A DNA stretch of 64,000 nt. Origin: Flavobacterium salmonis. GTDB taxonomy: Bacteria; Bacteroidota; Bacteroidia; Flavobacteriales; Flavobacteriaceae. The DNA lies in the NCBI RefSeq assembly GCF_903819435.1, contig NZ_CAIJDP010000090.1, forward strand, positions 186,001 through 250,000, in the 5' to 3' direction. The notes beneath the pieces were generated by a model. The model saw nothing but the letters and a program-made list of their open reading frames with translations, was not told the DNA's origin and did not search any database. The translations under genes and the position numbers were made by a program. This document shows positions 33,656 through 42,585 of the stretch, piece by piece (position 1 is the stretch's first letter; every line of letters starts with the position of its first letter).

Positions 33656-34411
33656 TTATTCATAAACACGAACATAATCAATATAAAATTTTTGAGGTAA
33701 AACTGTATCATCAACTGCTGGTCCTCCAAAATTTCCCCCAATGGCTAAATTAATAATGATGTAAAACGGTTTATTAAAAGGCCATGTATCTTCATTTTTA
33801 AGTTCAGGCTGAAATGTATAAACTAAACCTTCATCAACGAAAAAATCAATTTTATCTTTATTCCACTCAATAGCATAAACATGAAAGCCTTCTTCTATAT
33901 TTGAGAACTCTGTTCTTTTGGTATTAATTGTATTTCCGTGGCTATCCTGAGTATGCAGGGTTGTGTAAACCATATGCGGATCTCTGCCAATATATTCTAA
34001 AATATCAATTTCACCTGTTTTTGGCCATTTTACCTCATCAATGTTAGCACCTAACATCCAAAATGCAGGCCACAAGCCATGACCAACTGGTAGTTTAGCT
34101 CTTGCTTCAATCCGTCCATAAAGAAACTCTTTCTTTCCTTTAGTTGTGATTTTTGTAGAAGTATATTTTTCTCCTTCTTTTCGGGCTTCAATAATCAGAT
34201 TACCTTCTTTTATTTGATGATTCGTTTTGGTATAAATTTGTCTCTCATTATTTCCCCAGCCACATAGATTTGGGCATCCGTCACCGACTTCAAAATTCCA
34301 GACAGATTCATTTATCTTCTTATTAAAATTTTCTTCCCAAATCAGTTTTCTTTTTACTTGCTGCGCCATGCAAAAACTACTAATCATAAAAAGCAACATT
34401 ACTTTTTTCAT
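33656..34411 (-). CDS. Secreted GH16 family beta-glucanase
   Basis: A 251-residue glycoside hydrolase family 16 enzyme, mostly just the catalytic jelly roll after a signal peptide (1-17, ending CMAQ). The catalytic motif is EIDILE with nucleophile E134, D136 and acid/base E139. The upstream WNFEVGDG and NNERQIYT segments and LPVGHGLWPAFWMLG are typical of laminarinase-type members, which cut beta-1,3 or mixed-link glucans. It is the last gene of the PUL, 78 bases after a larger GH16 lipoprotein. With no lipobox it is probably periplasmic or secreted. Confidence 0.9.
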   Translation of the reverse strand: MKKVMLLFMISSFCMAQQVKRKLIWEENFNKKINESVWNFEVGDGCPNLCGWGNNERQIYTKTNHQIKEGNLIIEARKEGEKYTSTKITTKGKKEFLYGRIEARAKLPVGHGLWPAFWMLGANIDEVKWPKTGEIDILEYIGRDPHMVYTTLHTQDSHGNTINTKRTEFSNIEEGFHVYAIEWNKDKIDFFVDEGLVYTFQPELKNEDTWPFNKPFYIIINLAIGGNFGGPAVDDTVLPQKFYIDYVRVYE

Positions 34412-34489
34412 CTCAATATTTTTTAAATTAAGAAATTAAGAAGGCCAGCAAAACTGACCTTCCAATTTTCATTTTTACTAATTAATTAT

Positions 34490-36157
34490 TTATTGATAAA
34501 CCCTTACATAATCAATCTCCATAGAAGACTGTGTAAAAGCAGGATCAATGTTTCCTCCCAGGTTTCCTCCCATTGCAACGTTTAATATTAAAAAGAAATC
34601 GCTGTTAAATGGTAATGAAGCCGTATTCGCAACTGAATGTATGAGTGTTTCATCTGCGTATATTTTTATGGAGACTGGACTCCAAACGGCTTTGTATACA
34701 TGAAATTCAGTAGAAACATTTGCTATTGTTTTACTTCCTGAGTCAGCACTGCCACCAAAACGACCAGGATAATGCAATGTCCCAAGTACAACATTTTGAT
34801 TGTTCCCTACATGCTCCATGATGTCAATTTCTCCACAGGCAGGCCATGGCTTCGTTGCATAATTTTGACCTAACATCCAAATTGCAGGCCAGGTTCCGGC
34901 ACCTATTGGAAGTTTAGCCCTGATTTCTACTTTTCCGTAAGTAAATTTGAATTTATTGTCACTTACTAATCTCGCAGATGAATAAGCTGCACCTCCCGAA
35001 GATTCTTTCTTGGCAGTAATTTTAAGGCTTCCACCCTGCACAATTACATTCGTAACAGAATTAGTATAATTTTGTTTTTCATTATTTCCCCAGCCATTAT
35101 CTCCAGTTCCTAAATTATACCCCCATTTTGCTGTATCAGGAGCACCATCTGTATTAAACTCATCAGACCAGACTAAATTAGTGTAATCTACATTTGTATC
35201 GGGAACCTGAGTTGGTTTTGTTGTTGTAAAAACATGATACCATGCCAAAGCAGGATTGCCCCCCATAACAGCTCTCACTACCATCCTGTTAGCCGTAATA
35301 GATAAGATCTCGTAAGAGCTCTGACCAATGTAATAGCCCATAAAACCACCATCAGAGAAATTTAACATGGTACCTCTTGTTTGGGTAGCATGATTAGGAT
35401 TTTTAGTTACTACAGATTCTGACGGACTCAGGGATACATTTTTTACCCCACCTGCATTGTATGCCAGACAAGCATCATCTGGTGAACTCCCTCCTGCCAC
35501 ACTTGCAAAAGCAGCATTAAAGAAGGTTGAACCGCCATTATCCAACTCGTATTTTAATTGTTCTCCATCCAAAGAAAAAGTCAATACGTTTTCATACAAA
35601 CAACTACTGGCCGGAGATCCTGCTTTTTCAAAAACAGCTGCCTGATAATAGTTCGCATAATAATTTTTCGTTGCATCACCATCATTTTGTCCCACTCCTA
35701 AATGCCCAGGCTCAGAAGCTGACCAATACCATTTTTTTGACGTTCCTCCAGTCAGGAAATTAACTGCATCCGGATCGCTAAAGTTACTTAGAACCTCAAC
35801 CTCAATTGTAGTATTAGTAGCTATACCTCCTTTTCCGTAAGCAATAGCTGTAACGATATATTTATTTACGCCCGTTTTAGTAAATCGTTTATCAAAATGA
35901 CCACTAGGTGAATTTTCTGAAGTTCCATCACTAAATACATATTTATACGAAATAACATCTTCTCCAGTGGCTACAAGTTTTACGATTCCTGATCCATCCC
36001 CATAAGGTTCTGCGGCTGTTTTTCCAACAATTTCAGCAGTTATCTGTATGTTTGTTGGAGCATTAATATCTCCAAATGCGTAATCATCTTTCTGACAACC
36101 CGTCATCAGGAGAATCGCAAATAAGAATACTATTTTTATGATTATTTTTCTACTCAT
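34490..36157 (-). CDS. Surface lipoprotein with PKD-like, glycan-binding and GH16 domains
   Basis: The 555-residue lipoprotein has a lipobox at C21 (LLMTGCQKDD). Then come a PKD-like domain (about 35-125), a middle beta-rich domain of SusE-like type (about 130-310) and a C-terminal GH16 domain (about 325-555) with the motif GEIDIME: nucleophile E443, D445, acid/base E448. LPIGAGTWPAIWMLG matches the other GH16. A lipoprotein GH16 fused to binding modules fits a cell-surface endo-beta-1,3-glucanase that makes oligosaccharides for SusC. It starts 11 bases after the previous gene, as in a tight operon. Confidence 0.9.
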   Translation of the reverse strand: MSRKIIIKIVFLFAILLMTGCQKDDYAFGDINAPTNIQITAEIVGKTAAEPYGDGSGIVKLVATGEDVISYKYVFSDGTSENSPSGHFDKRFTKTGVNKYIVTAIAYGKGGIATNTTIEVEVLSNFSDPDAVNFLTGGTSKKWYWSASEPGHLGVGQNDGDATKNYYANYYQAAVFEKAGSPASSCLYENVLTFSLDGEQLKYELDNGGSTFFNAAFASVAGGSSPDDACLAYNAGGVKNVSLSPSESVVTKNPNHATQTRGTMLNFSDGGFMGYYIGQSSYEILSITANRMVVRAVMGGNPALAWYHVFTTTKPTQVPDTNVDYTNLVWSDEFNTDGAPDTAKWGYNLGTGDNGWGNNEKQNYTNSVTNVIVQGGSLKITAKKESSGGAAYSSARLVSDNKFKFTYGKVEIRAKLPIGAGTWPAIWMLGQNYATKPWPACGEIDIMEHVGNNQNVVLGTLHYPGRFGGSADSGSKTIANVSTEFHVYKAVWSPVSIKIYADETLIHSVANTASLPFNSDFFLILNVAMGGNLGGNIDPAFTQSSMEIDYVRVYQ

Positions 36158-36168
36158 GATTTCTTTTT

Positions 36169-37794
36169 TTAATTGGATTGTTTTATGTCATCGAAGTAAT
36201 ACACAGAACCTGTTCCCATTTGTCCGAAGTCCGGGAATAAAATTATCCTGTCGTATTTATTGGCAGTACTAAAACCTGGTGCTGTCGTCAAATCAAAAGT
36301 TAGTACCTGCCATGCATTGGCTGTTGTGGTTGTTGCATGTGCTTCGAAAAAAACAGTTGGATTTCCGTTTCCGTCTTTTGGTGATGTCGACACTTCCATT
36401 TTGTATAAAATATCAGCCCCGACTTTAGGAGACCACACATTTAGTTTTACAGTAGTTCCTTTAGTAAAATCAATTGTATTTTCTAAGTTCAGACTCGCGC
36501 CAGCCCAAACCTGAGCTCCGGATGTTTTCTCAATTTTAACTACTCTGTTAGAAATGTTAGCGCCCGTTTTATCAGGGTTTGTTACTACAGAAACAGGAAT
36601 TGGTCCAAAACCTGCATCTCCAAAACCTCCCCATGCATATGTTAAGGCAGCAGATTCAAAATCCAAAGGCAATTGCACTGACTGAGCAGCTGTTTTGTAA
36701 AAATAAATATTATCGATAAATACTGTTCCGCCAGCCCAAGGGGTCCCAACCAATTTCAACTGAAAAATTTTATCAACTGACAATCCCTGACTTGTAAATG
36801 CCGAAATTGGAATATCAATACTTGTCCATTGATTTGCCGTAAGATCCTTTGTAACAGGCTTCTCAGAAGGCCCAACATTAATCAAGGATGTTTCTAATTT
36901 CTGTAAATCTGCTGTCCAGACATCCATATGCAAATATTCCATACCAGAAACATCTATTGATGTACCATCTGCTAAAGCAATTCCCTGATAGCTTAGCTTT
37001 ATATAATTCAACATTTTATCTCCGTTCAGATCAAATTCTGCCCAGCTGCTGCCTTGTCCCGCCTGACCCCAATCAGGGAAATAATTAGTTCCTGCAACAT
37101 TGGTATATTTTGAACCATAAATAGAAATTACATCTCCCGCCTGTCTGTTTGGCGGAGTTGGCGCAGCAGTTGTTGGGTTAAGAACAAGTTTTGCAGTAAC
37201 CTGAGTACTATATTCAGTGGTTTTAATTGCAGCACTTTTTGAAACAACACGAATTGTATATACTCCCGCATCTTTGTACGTATACGAAACTGATTCGCCA
37301 TTATTTGCCGAAATTGGATCCGGTTTTCCTGCTTCCCCAAAATAAACATCATAAAACAAAGCATAATCTGCGCTTGCCTTAACCATTACTTTTTTCGAAA
37401 CTGACAAATCATTCGTTACCACAACTACTAAATTTTCAGGAGCCTTAAAAGAAACTATTACCTGCTGAGCTACTTCAGTGGTTATACCATTTAATCCCAT
37501 CGCTATGATTTTAGCAGTATAAACCCCTTCTTTATAAACATGTGATGCATTTGCACCAGAAGAAAAATAATCTGACTGTCCACTTCCGTCACCAAAATCA
37601 ATTTTATATTGTGTTACTCCCTCGCCTTTAGGCAAAAAAGTAACCTTACCTGAATTATCTTGTGTTACTGTGGTCAAAGCCGATATGTTTTCAGGCGCAG
37701 CTATACCATCCAGATCAATATTGTTGTCATCGTTTGCACAACCCATCAGGATCGTCAAAACGAAAAAACTTATAATAAAATATATTTTTTTCAT
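36169..37794 (-). CDS. Surface glycan-binding lipoprotein with PKD-like domains
   Basis: This 541-residue protein has a lipobox at about C19 (ILMGCANDD), two PKD-like domains (about 35-120 and 120-205) and two jelly-roll-like modules: about 215-370 (LSYQGIALADGTSIDVSGM, ending FIDNIYFYK) and about 375-541 (ending VYYFDDIKQ). No catalytic motif is seen. It sits third after SusC and SusD, where SusE-like binding proteins occur, so it most likely holds glucan chains at the surface. The gap to the next gene is 11 bases and to SusD eight. Confidence 0.82.
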   Translation of the reverse strand: MKKIYFIISFFVLTILMGCANDDNNIDLDGIAAPENISALTTVTQDNSGKVTFLPKGEGVTQYKIDFGDGSGQSDYFSSGANASHVYKEGVYTAKIIAMGLNGITTEVAQQVIVSFKAPENLVVVVTNDLSVSKKVMVKASADYALFYDVYFGEAGKPDPISANNGESVSYTYKDAGVYTIRVVSKSAAIKTTEYSTQVTAKLVLNPTTAAPTPPNRQAGDVISIYGSKYTNVAGTNYFPDWGQAGQGSSWAEFDLNGDKMLNYIKLSYQGIALADGTSIDVSGMEYLHMDVWTADLQKLETSLINVGPSEKPVTKDLTANQWTSIDIPISAFTSQGLSVDKIFQLKLVGTPWAGGTVFIDNIYFYKTAAQSVQLPLDFESAALTYAWGGFGDAGFGPIPVSVVTNPDKTGANISNRVVKIEKTSGAQVWAGASLNLENTIDFTKGTTVKLNVWSPKVGADILYKMEVSTSPKDGNGNPTVFFEAHATTTTANAWQVLTFDLTTAPGFSTANKYDRIILFPDFGQMGTGSVYYFDDIKQSN

Positions 37795-37802
37795 AATTGA
37801 TG

Positions 37803-39290
37803 TTATTTAATATATCCGGGATTTTGTTGCCAGTTTCCATTTGAGAACTGAATTTCTTCAATTGGAATTGGGAATAATTCATTTTTATTAGCTTGAAAAC
37901 CGGGAATTTTCCCTACTGCTTTTCCTGTTCTCACTAAATCGAAAAAACGATGTCCTTCTCCAAAAAGCTCTAGTCTTCTTTCTGCCAGAATAAAATCGGT
38001 TAATGCGGCTCCTGAAGCAGAAATATTGTGATTTGTATCACCAAAAGCACGTTTTCTAACTTCATTTAGATATCCTCTCGCTTTACCATCATCAATTCCT
38101 CCACGGTTGTAAGCTTCAGCTGCCATTAAAAGAACATCCGCATACCGAATCGCTCTGTAATTATTCGGATTAGTCAAATTCAAATCTCCGGCGGCATTGG
38201 CACTTCTCTTTCTTGGCAAATATTTTCTGTTAAAAAATCCAGTGTCCTCGTTTCCTTTACTATATTTAACACCTGAATTTGCTGCTGACCAGGCTGCAAT
38301 ATCTAATATAGCAACGTCTTTACGTCTGTCACCAACTTCAAAAGCGTCGGCACTTTCCTGAGTTGGAACATTAAAACTAAAACCAGGCGAAAACAAAGGT
38401 CCCTCATAACCACGTATTCCGCTAAAACCTACAGCTACATTTCCTTCACTACATTGCAAACATCCAAACCCTGCACCTTCAATATCTGTATATTGCACTT
38501 CAAAAATAGATTCCGGTCCATTTTCACCTTCCATTTCGAACAATAAATTATAATTTGTTACTAAAGAATAAGGAGAAGAACTTATTAAACTTTCCAGTGT
38601 AGTTGCTGCCTGTGCAAATTTATTTTGATACAAATAAGCCTTTCCTAATAATGCCTGAGCTGCACCTTTTGTAATCCTGCCTTTTTGAGTAGTTGTTGGA
38701 GCCAGATTAGCAACAGCATAAGTTAAATCAGCTTCTATTGAGGAATATACTTCTGCTACTGACGAACGTGGAATTTTCGTTTCATCTCCTAATTTAAACC
38801 TTGCATCTCCCTTCATTGGTATACCTCCAAACCACTTAACTAATTCAAATTGGTAGTATGCTCTAAGAAAACGGGTTTCTGCAAGAAGTTGTGCTTTCCC
38901 TTCAAAATCAGTTTTATCCTTAAACTCAAGGATATAATTAGTTCTTTGCACTCCGGCAAACATCCAATTCCATATATCGCGCAAATTGCTGTTTACCGGT
39001 GTATGAATCATATCATCTATTTGTTGAAACCCCACTACGTCTGTAGGACTTTCACCTCCGGCCAAAGTATTATCGGATGCAATTTCTCCTAATAAAACAT
39101 TTACATATGTAGATTGAAGTATATCATAAGCGGCCACTAATGCCTGGTCATAATCGCTTTTTGAGTTAAAATAGTTTTCTGAATCTATAGAATACTGTGG
39201 TGTAGTTTCTACAAAGTCATCCGAACAAGAAATAAAAACTGTCGAAAACAGTATTCCTGTTAAAAGAAATATGTGTGTATATTTTTTCAT
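37803..39290 (-). CDS. SusD/RagB family outer-membrane lipoprotein
   Basis: A 495-residue lipoprotein (lipobox near C22, VFISCSDDF) with the SusD TPR-rich fold. It includes LAETRFLRAYYQFELVKWFG, an AAQALLGKAYLYQ repeat, and the conserved end ADVLLMAAEAYNRGG, RRLELFGEGHRFFDLVRTG. It forms the glycan-binding lid on the SusC transporter. It lies 11 bases after susC and eight before the binding lipoprotein. Specificity cannot be read from sequence; context points to beta-1,3-glucan. Confidence 0.95.
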   Translation of the reverse strand: MKKYTHIFLLTGILFSTVFISCSDDFVETTPQYSIDSENYFNSKSDYDQALVAAYDILQSTYVNVLLGEIASDNTLAGGESPTDVVGFQQIDDMIHTPVNSNLRDIWNWMFAGVQRTNYILEFKDKTDFEGKAQLLAETRFLRAYYQFELVKWFGGIPMKGDARFKLGDETKIPRSSVAEVYSSIEADLTYAVANLAPTTTQKGRITKGAAQALLGKAYLYQNKFAQAATTLESLISSSPYSLVTNYNLLFEMEGENGPESIFEVQYTDIEGAGFGCLQCSEGNVAVGFSGIRGYEGPLFSPGFSFNVPTQESADAFEVGDRRKDVAILDIAAWSAANSGVKYSKGNEDTGFFNRKYLPRKRSANAAGDLNLTNPNNYRAIRYADVLLMAAEAYNRGGIDDGKARGYLNEVRKRAFGDTNHNISASGAALTDFILAERRLELFGEGHRFFDLVRTGKAVGKIPGFQANKNELFPIPIEEIQFSNGNWQQNPGYIK

Positions 39291-39301
39291 TTTGATAACA
39301 A

Positions 39302-42300
39302 TTAAAAGTTAAGATTTAATCCCAAAAGATAAGTTCTTGGTATTGGATAAAACCCGTAATCAATTCCTCCGGCAATTGGATCTCCGGTAGATGCTCCGGG
39401 ATCAAAACCTTTATACTTTGTAAAAGTGTAAAGATTGTTTGCCCCTACATATAATCTAAGTTTTGTAATACCTGCTTTTTGTACAATTTTAGGATCTAAT
39501 GTATACCCTAACTGTACATTTTGTATTCTCAAATAAGAAGCATCGTCTACATAATAATCAGAAAAGACACTATTTGATGTAGCACCTGTGGTAACTCTTG
39601 GCGTAGAATTAGAGGTTCCTTCACCTGTCCATCTGTCTAAAACGTAATCTAAATGATTGACATCAGAAAGATTTCTCTCGTAGTTTCTTATCAAGTCATT
39701 ACCTAAAGATGCATAAGTGTAAACTGCAAAATCCAGATTTTTATAATTCATCTGTAAATTAAATCCCATAGTAGCCGCAGGAATCTGATCTCCAATATTT
39801 GTTCTGTCTTTGCTGTCTATCACACCATCCTCATTAACGTCTACAAATCTCAAGTCACCGGGAGCAGCATTTGCTCCTAAAGCAAGCTGAGACGGATGTG
39901 CATCTACTTCTGCCTGGTTTTGAAAAATACCATCTGTTTTATATCCATAAAAATATCCAATTGGCTTCCCTTCCTCCATTCTGGTTGGTGCAAGCTGACC
40001 CACAGAAAACGAGCCTCTTTCTATATAATGAGTGGCATTATTTACTTCAAGCACTTCATTTTTAAGAAAAGTGACATTGTATCCAACGCTCATAGAAAAA
40101 GTGTCAGAAAATTTCTCTTTGTAATCTACAGCAAATTCAAAACCTGAATTTCTTACTGTACCGGCATTTATTGTTGGAGCACCAGCACCCGGAGCACCTA
40201 TTCCACTAGTACCGGTAACTGCAATACCGGGGATTAATAAATCTTTTCTGGTATCTATAAAATAATCTGCTACCAGCGAAACTTTATTATCTAATAATTT
40301 CATGTCAACACCAACATCAAATTTCTTAGCTGTTTCCCATTTCACATTCGGATTTGGCAAGATACCTTCCGCCCTGCCACTAACCAATTCGTCATTAAAA
40401 ACATAAGTTGCTTCTCCTGTAAGTTGACCTAAATAAGTAAAATCTCCAATCTGATCATTTCCTAAACTACCATAACTGGCCCTGAATTTTAAGAAATTAA
40501 TCATTTTTTGTTCTCCAAAGAATTTTTCATCAGAAACGACCCAACCTCCTGTAACTGAAGGAAAATATGCTACTTTATTTGCCGGACCAAATCTCGAAGA
40601 AGCATCACGTCTTATGATAGCAGAAAGTAAATATTTACCTTTAAAATCGTATTGTAATCTTCCAAAATAAGATAACCTTCTTACATCATAATTATAAGAA
40701 CTGTTATTTAAAACTTTTGATATGGTTGATATTAATTTAAGATCAGCAAATTCCCATGAATTGTAAGGCACATCATAACCCGTTGCAAAAAGTCCGTTAC
40801 CCCAGGTTTTGTAAATTGTTGTCCCTATCACTCCGGCTACATTATGACTTTCACCTATTTTTTTTGTATAAGTACCGTAAAGATCAAATGAATAATCATT
40901 ATCATTTACAGCTCCCTGAGTTACTGAGCTTTGTTTTACATCAAATACTTTACCTCCATAACTAATTTCTTTTCCAAAAGTTTTTGATTCACTGTTTGAA
41001 GTATTAAAACCAATTGTGCTTGTTATGACAAAATCTTTAAAAATTTTATAATCTATACCAAAGCTTCCATTAATTTTTTTATAATTATAATCTTTATAAG
41101 TATTCGCAATTTGGGCTAAAGGGTTGATAATTTCGTTTCCTAAACCGTTAAGCGGTATAACTGTAAAGTTTCCATCTGCATCATATGGTTTAATTGTAGC
41201 AGGAATATTCAAAGCATTAAATAAGACAGATCCTAATCCGTTTTCATTTAATGTTTTTCTTGTAAAATGAGTGTAAATTACGTTAGTCTTAAATTTTAAT
41301 TTATCCGTTACATCACCCCCTACGGCTACTCTTGCAGTATTTCTTAAAAATCCTGATTTATCTGCTCCAACGATTCCTTCCTGATCAAGATGCGATCCGC
41401 TAACAGAATAGTTTATTTTTTCTGATCCTCCTGAAATAGTTAAGTCATGACTGATAATGGGTACTCCTTTACCAAAAACTTCATCCTGCCAGTCTGTACC
41501 TTTTCCTAAACCAGTCACGTTTGGATAAGGAAGTGGTTTTCCACCGTTAGCATAACTTTCATTTAGTAAAAGAGCGTATTCTGTAGCATCTAAGGTATGT
41601 AGCTTTTTTGATGTTTCCTGAAATCCAGTATAAGTATTGTATGCAAGTTTAGCTTTTGTATTTCTTTTCCCCATTTTAGTGGTGATCAGAATGATACCGT
41701 TTGCACCAATCGTTCCGTAGATAGCCGCCTGCGAATCTTTCAATACCGTAATCGTTTCAACATCATTAGGGTTCAACAAGCTTAAATCTCCTATGTAACC
41801 ATCAATAATAGCAGCCGGTTTGTTTTCTCCATTAGTAGCAATACCACGAATACGAATATCTAATCCCGCACCAGGGGCACCCGATTGACTCGTTACATTT
41901 ACTCCTGAAACAGTTCCTTGCAGAGCTTGCTCTACTTTTACAGGCTTTAAAGCTTCAATTGTTTTGCTGTCAACTAAACCTACTGATCCTGTAAGATCTC
42001 TCTTTTTTTGTGTACCATAACCAATAACAACAACTTCTTCCAATGATTTTGCATCATCGCTCATTTTGACAGTTATTTTGTTACCCGATACAGAAACCTC
42101 CTGAGTTCGAAAACCGATGTAACTTAAAACAATTAGGGTTCCTTTTGAGAGGCCTGATAATTTAAAAGATCCGTCAAAATCTGTAGTAGTACTTTGTGAC
42201 GAGTTTTTAACTTTTACATTCACTCCTGGCAGTGCCATACCTGAGCCATCCAACACAGTACCATTTACATCTAAAGCCTGCGAAAACGCAAAAGATGTAA

Positions 42301-42337
42301 ACAGCAACAATGCCATTAATAATAATTTTGGTTTCAT
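39302..42337 (-). CDS. SusC/RagA family TonB-linked outer-membrane transporter
   Basis: The 1011-residue transporter has a signal peptide (about 1-19), a carboxypeptidase-regulatory-like domain (about 22-95: VNGTVLDGSGMALPGVNV), the TonB-contact segment LEEVVVIGYGTQKKRDLTG (about 97-115), a plug domain (about 115-225: SGVNVTSQSGAPGAGLDIRI) and a 22-strand barrel. It imports oligosaccharides using TonB energy. It is first in the PUL transcript, 240 bases after the regulator gene. It ends in FPIPRTYLLGLNLNF, a normal barrel end. Confidence 0.96.
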   Translation of the reverse strand: MKPKLLLMALLLFTSFAFSQALDVNGTVLDGSGMALPGVNVKVKNSSQSTTTDFDGSFKLSGLSKGTLIVLSYIGFRTQEVSVSGNKITVKMSDDAKSLEEVVVIGYGTQKKRDLTGSVGLVDSKTIEALKPVKVEQALQGTVSGVNVTSQSGAPGAGLDIRIRGIATNGENKPAAIIDGYIGDLSLLNPNDVETITVLKDSQAAIYGTIGANGIILITTKMGKRNTKAKLAYNTYTGFQETSKKLHTLDATEYALLLNESYANGGKPLPYPNVTGLGKGTDWQDEVFGKGVPIISHDLTISGGSEKINYSVSGSHLDQEGIVGADKSGFLRNTARVAVGGDVTDKLKFKTNVIYTHFTRKTLNENGLGSVLFNALNIPATIKPYDADGNFTVIPLNGLGNEIINPLAQIANTYKDYNYKKINGSFGIDYKIFKDFVITSTIGFNTSNSESKTFGKEISYGGKVFDVKQSSVTQGAVNDNDYSFDLYGTYTKKIGESHNVAGVIGTTIYKTWGNGLFATGYDVPYNSWEFADLKLISTISKVLNNSSYNYDVRRLSYFGRLQYDFKGKYLLSAIIRRDASSRFGPANKVAYFPSVTGGWVVSDEKFFGEQKMINFLKFRASYGSLGNDQIGDFTYLGQLTGEATYVFNDELVSGRAEGILPNPNVKWETAKKFDVGVDMKLLDNKVSLVADYFIDTRKDLLIPGIAVTGTSGIGAPGAGAPTINAGTVRNSGFEFAVDYKEKFSDTFSMSVGYNVTFLKNEVLEVNNATHYIERGSFSVGQLAPTRMEEGKPIGYFYGYKTDGIFQNQAEVDAHPSQLALGANAAPGDLRFVDVNEDGVIDSKDRTNIGDQIPAATMGFNLQMNYKNLDFAVYTYASLGNDLIRNYERNLSDVNHLDYVLDRWTGEGTSNSTPRVTTGATSNSVFSDYYVDDASYLRIQNVQLGYTLDPKIVQKAGITKLRLYVGANNLYTFTKYKGFDPGASTGDPIAGGIDYGFYPIPRTYLLGLNLNF

Positions 42338-42390
42338 GATTAGTTAGTTTTTATTGAAAGCTAATTTATTCGTTCTCTTTACGAAAATGA

Positions 42391-42398
42391 CAAAATTA
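42391..42398 (-). promoter_or_regulatory. Putative -7 element for the PUL (susC)
   Basis: TAATTTTG on the minus strand fits TAnnTTTG and lies 53 bases before the susC start. No good -33 match is seen, as expected if an activator is needed. Confidence 0.35.
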
Positions 42399-42546
42399 AC
42401 CTCAACAAAAAACATACATTATAAAAAAAGAAACAAAAAAATACACATACTTCAAAAAAGACCTTTATTTACTAATAAACTTTAAATATTAATTTATTTA
42501 ACAAAATAAGTGTAAAAAACACAAGAAAAGGTTAATGTTGAGGTAA

Positions 42547-42585
42547 TGTATAGTTATTTTAACGAAAATCTGGCTTTACTATACA
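42547..42585. promoter_or_regulatory. Inverted repeat downstream of the regulator gene
   Basis: TGTATAGT (42547-42554) and ACTATACA (42578-42585) form a perfect 8-bp inverted repeat, one arm overlapping the regulator stop. There is no T-run, so it could be a weak terminator or a protein-binding site for the PUL control region. Confidence 0.3.
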
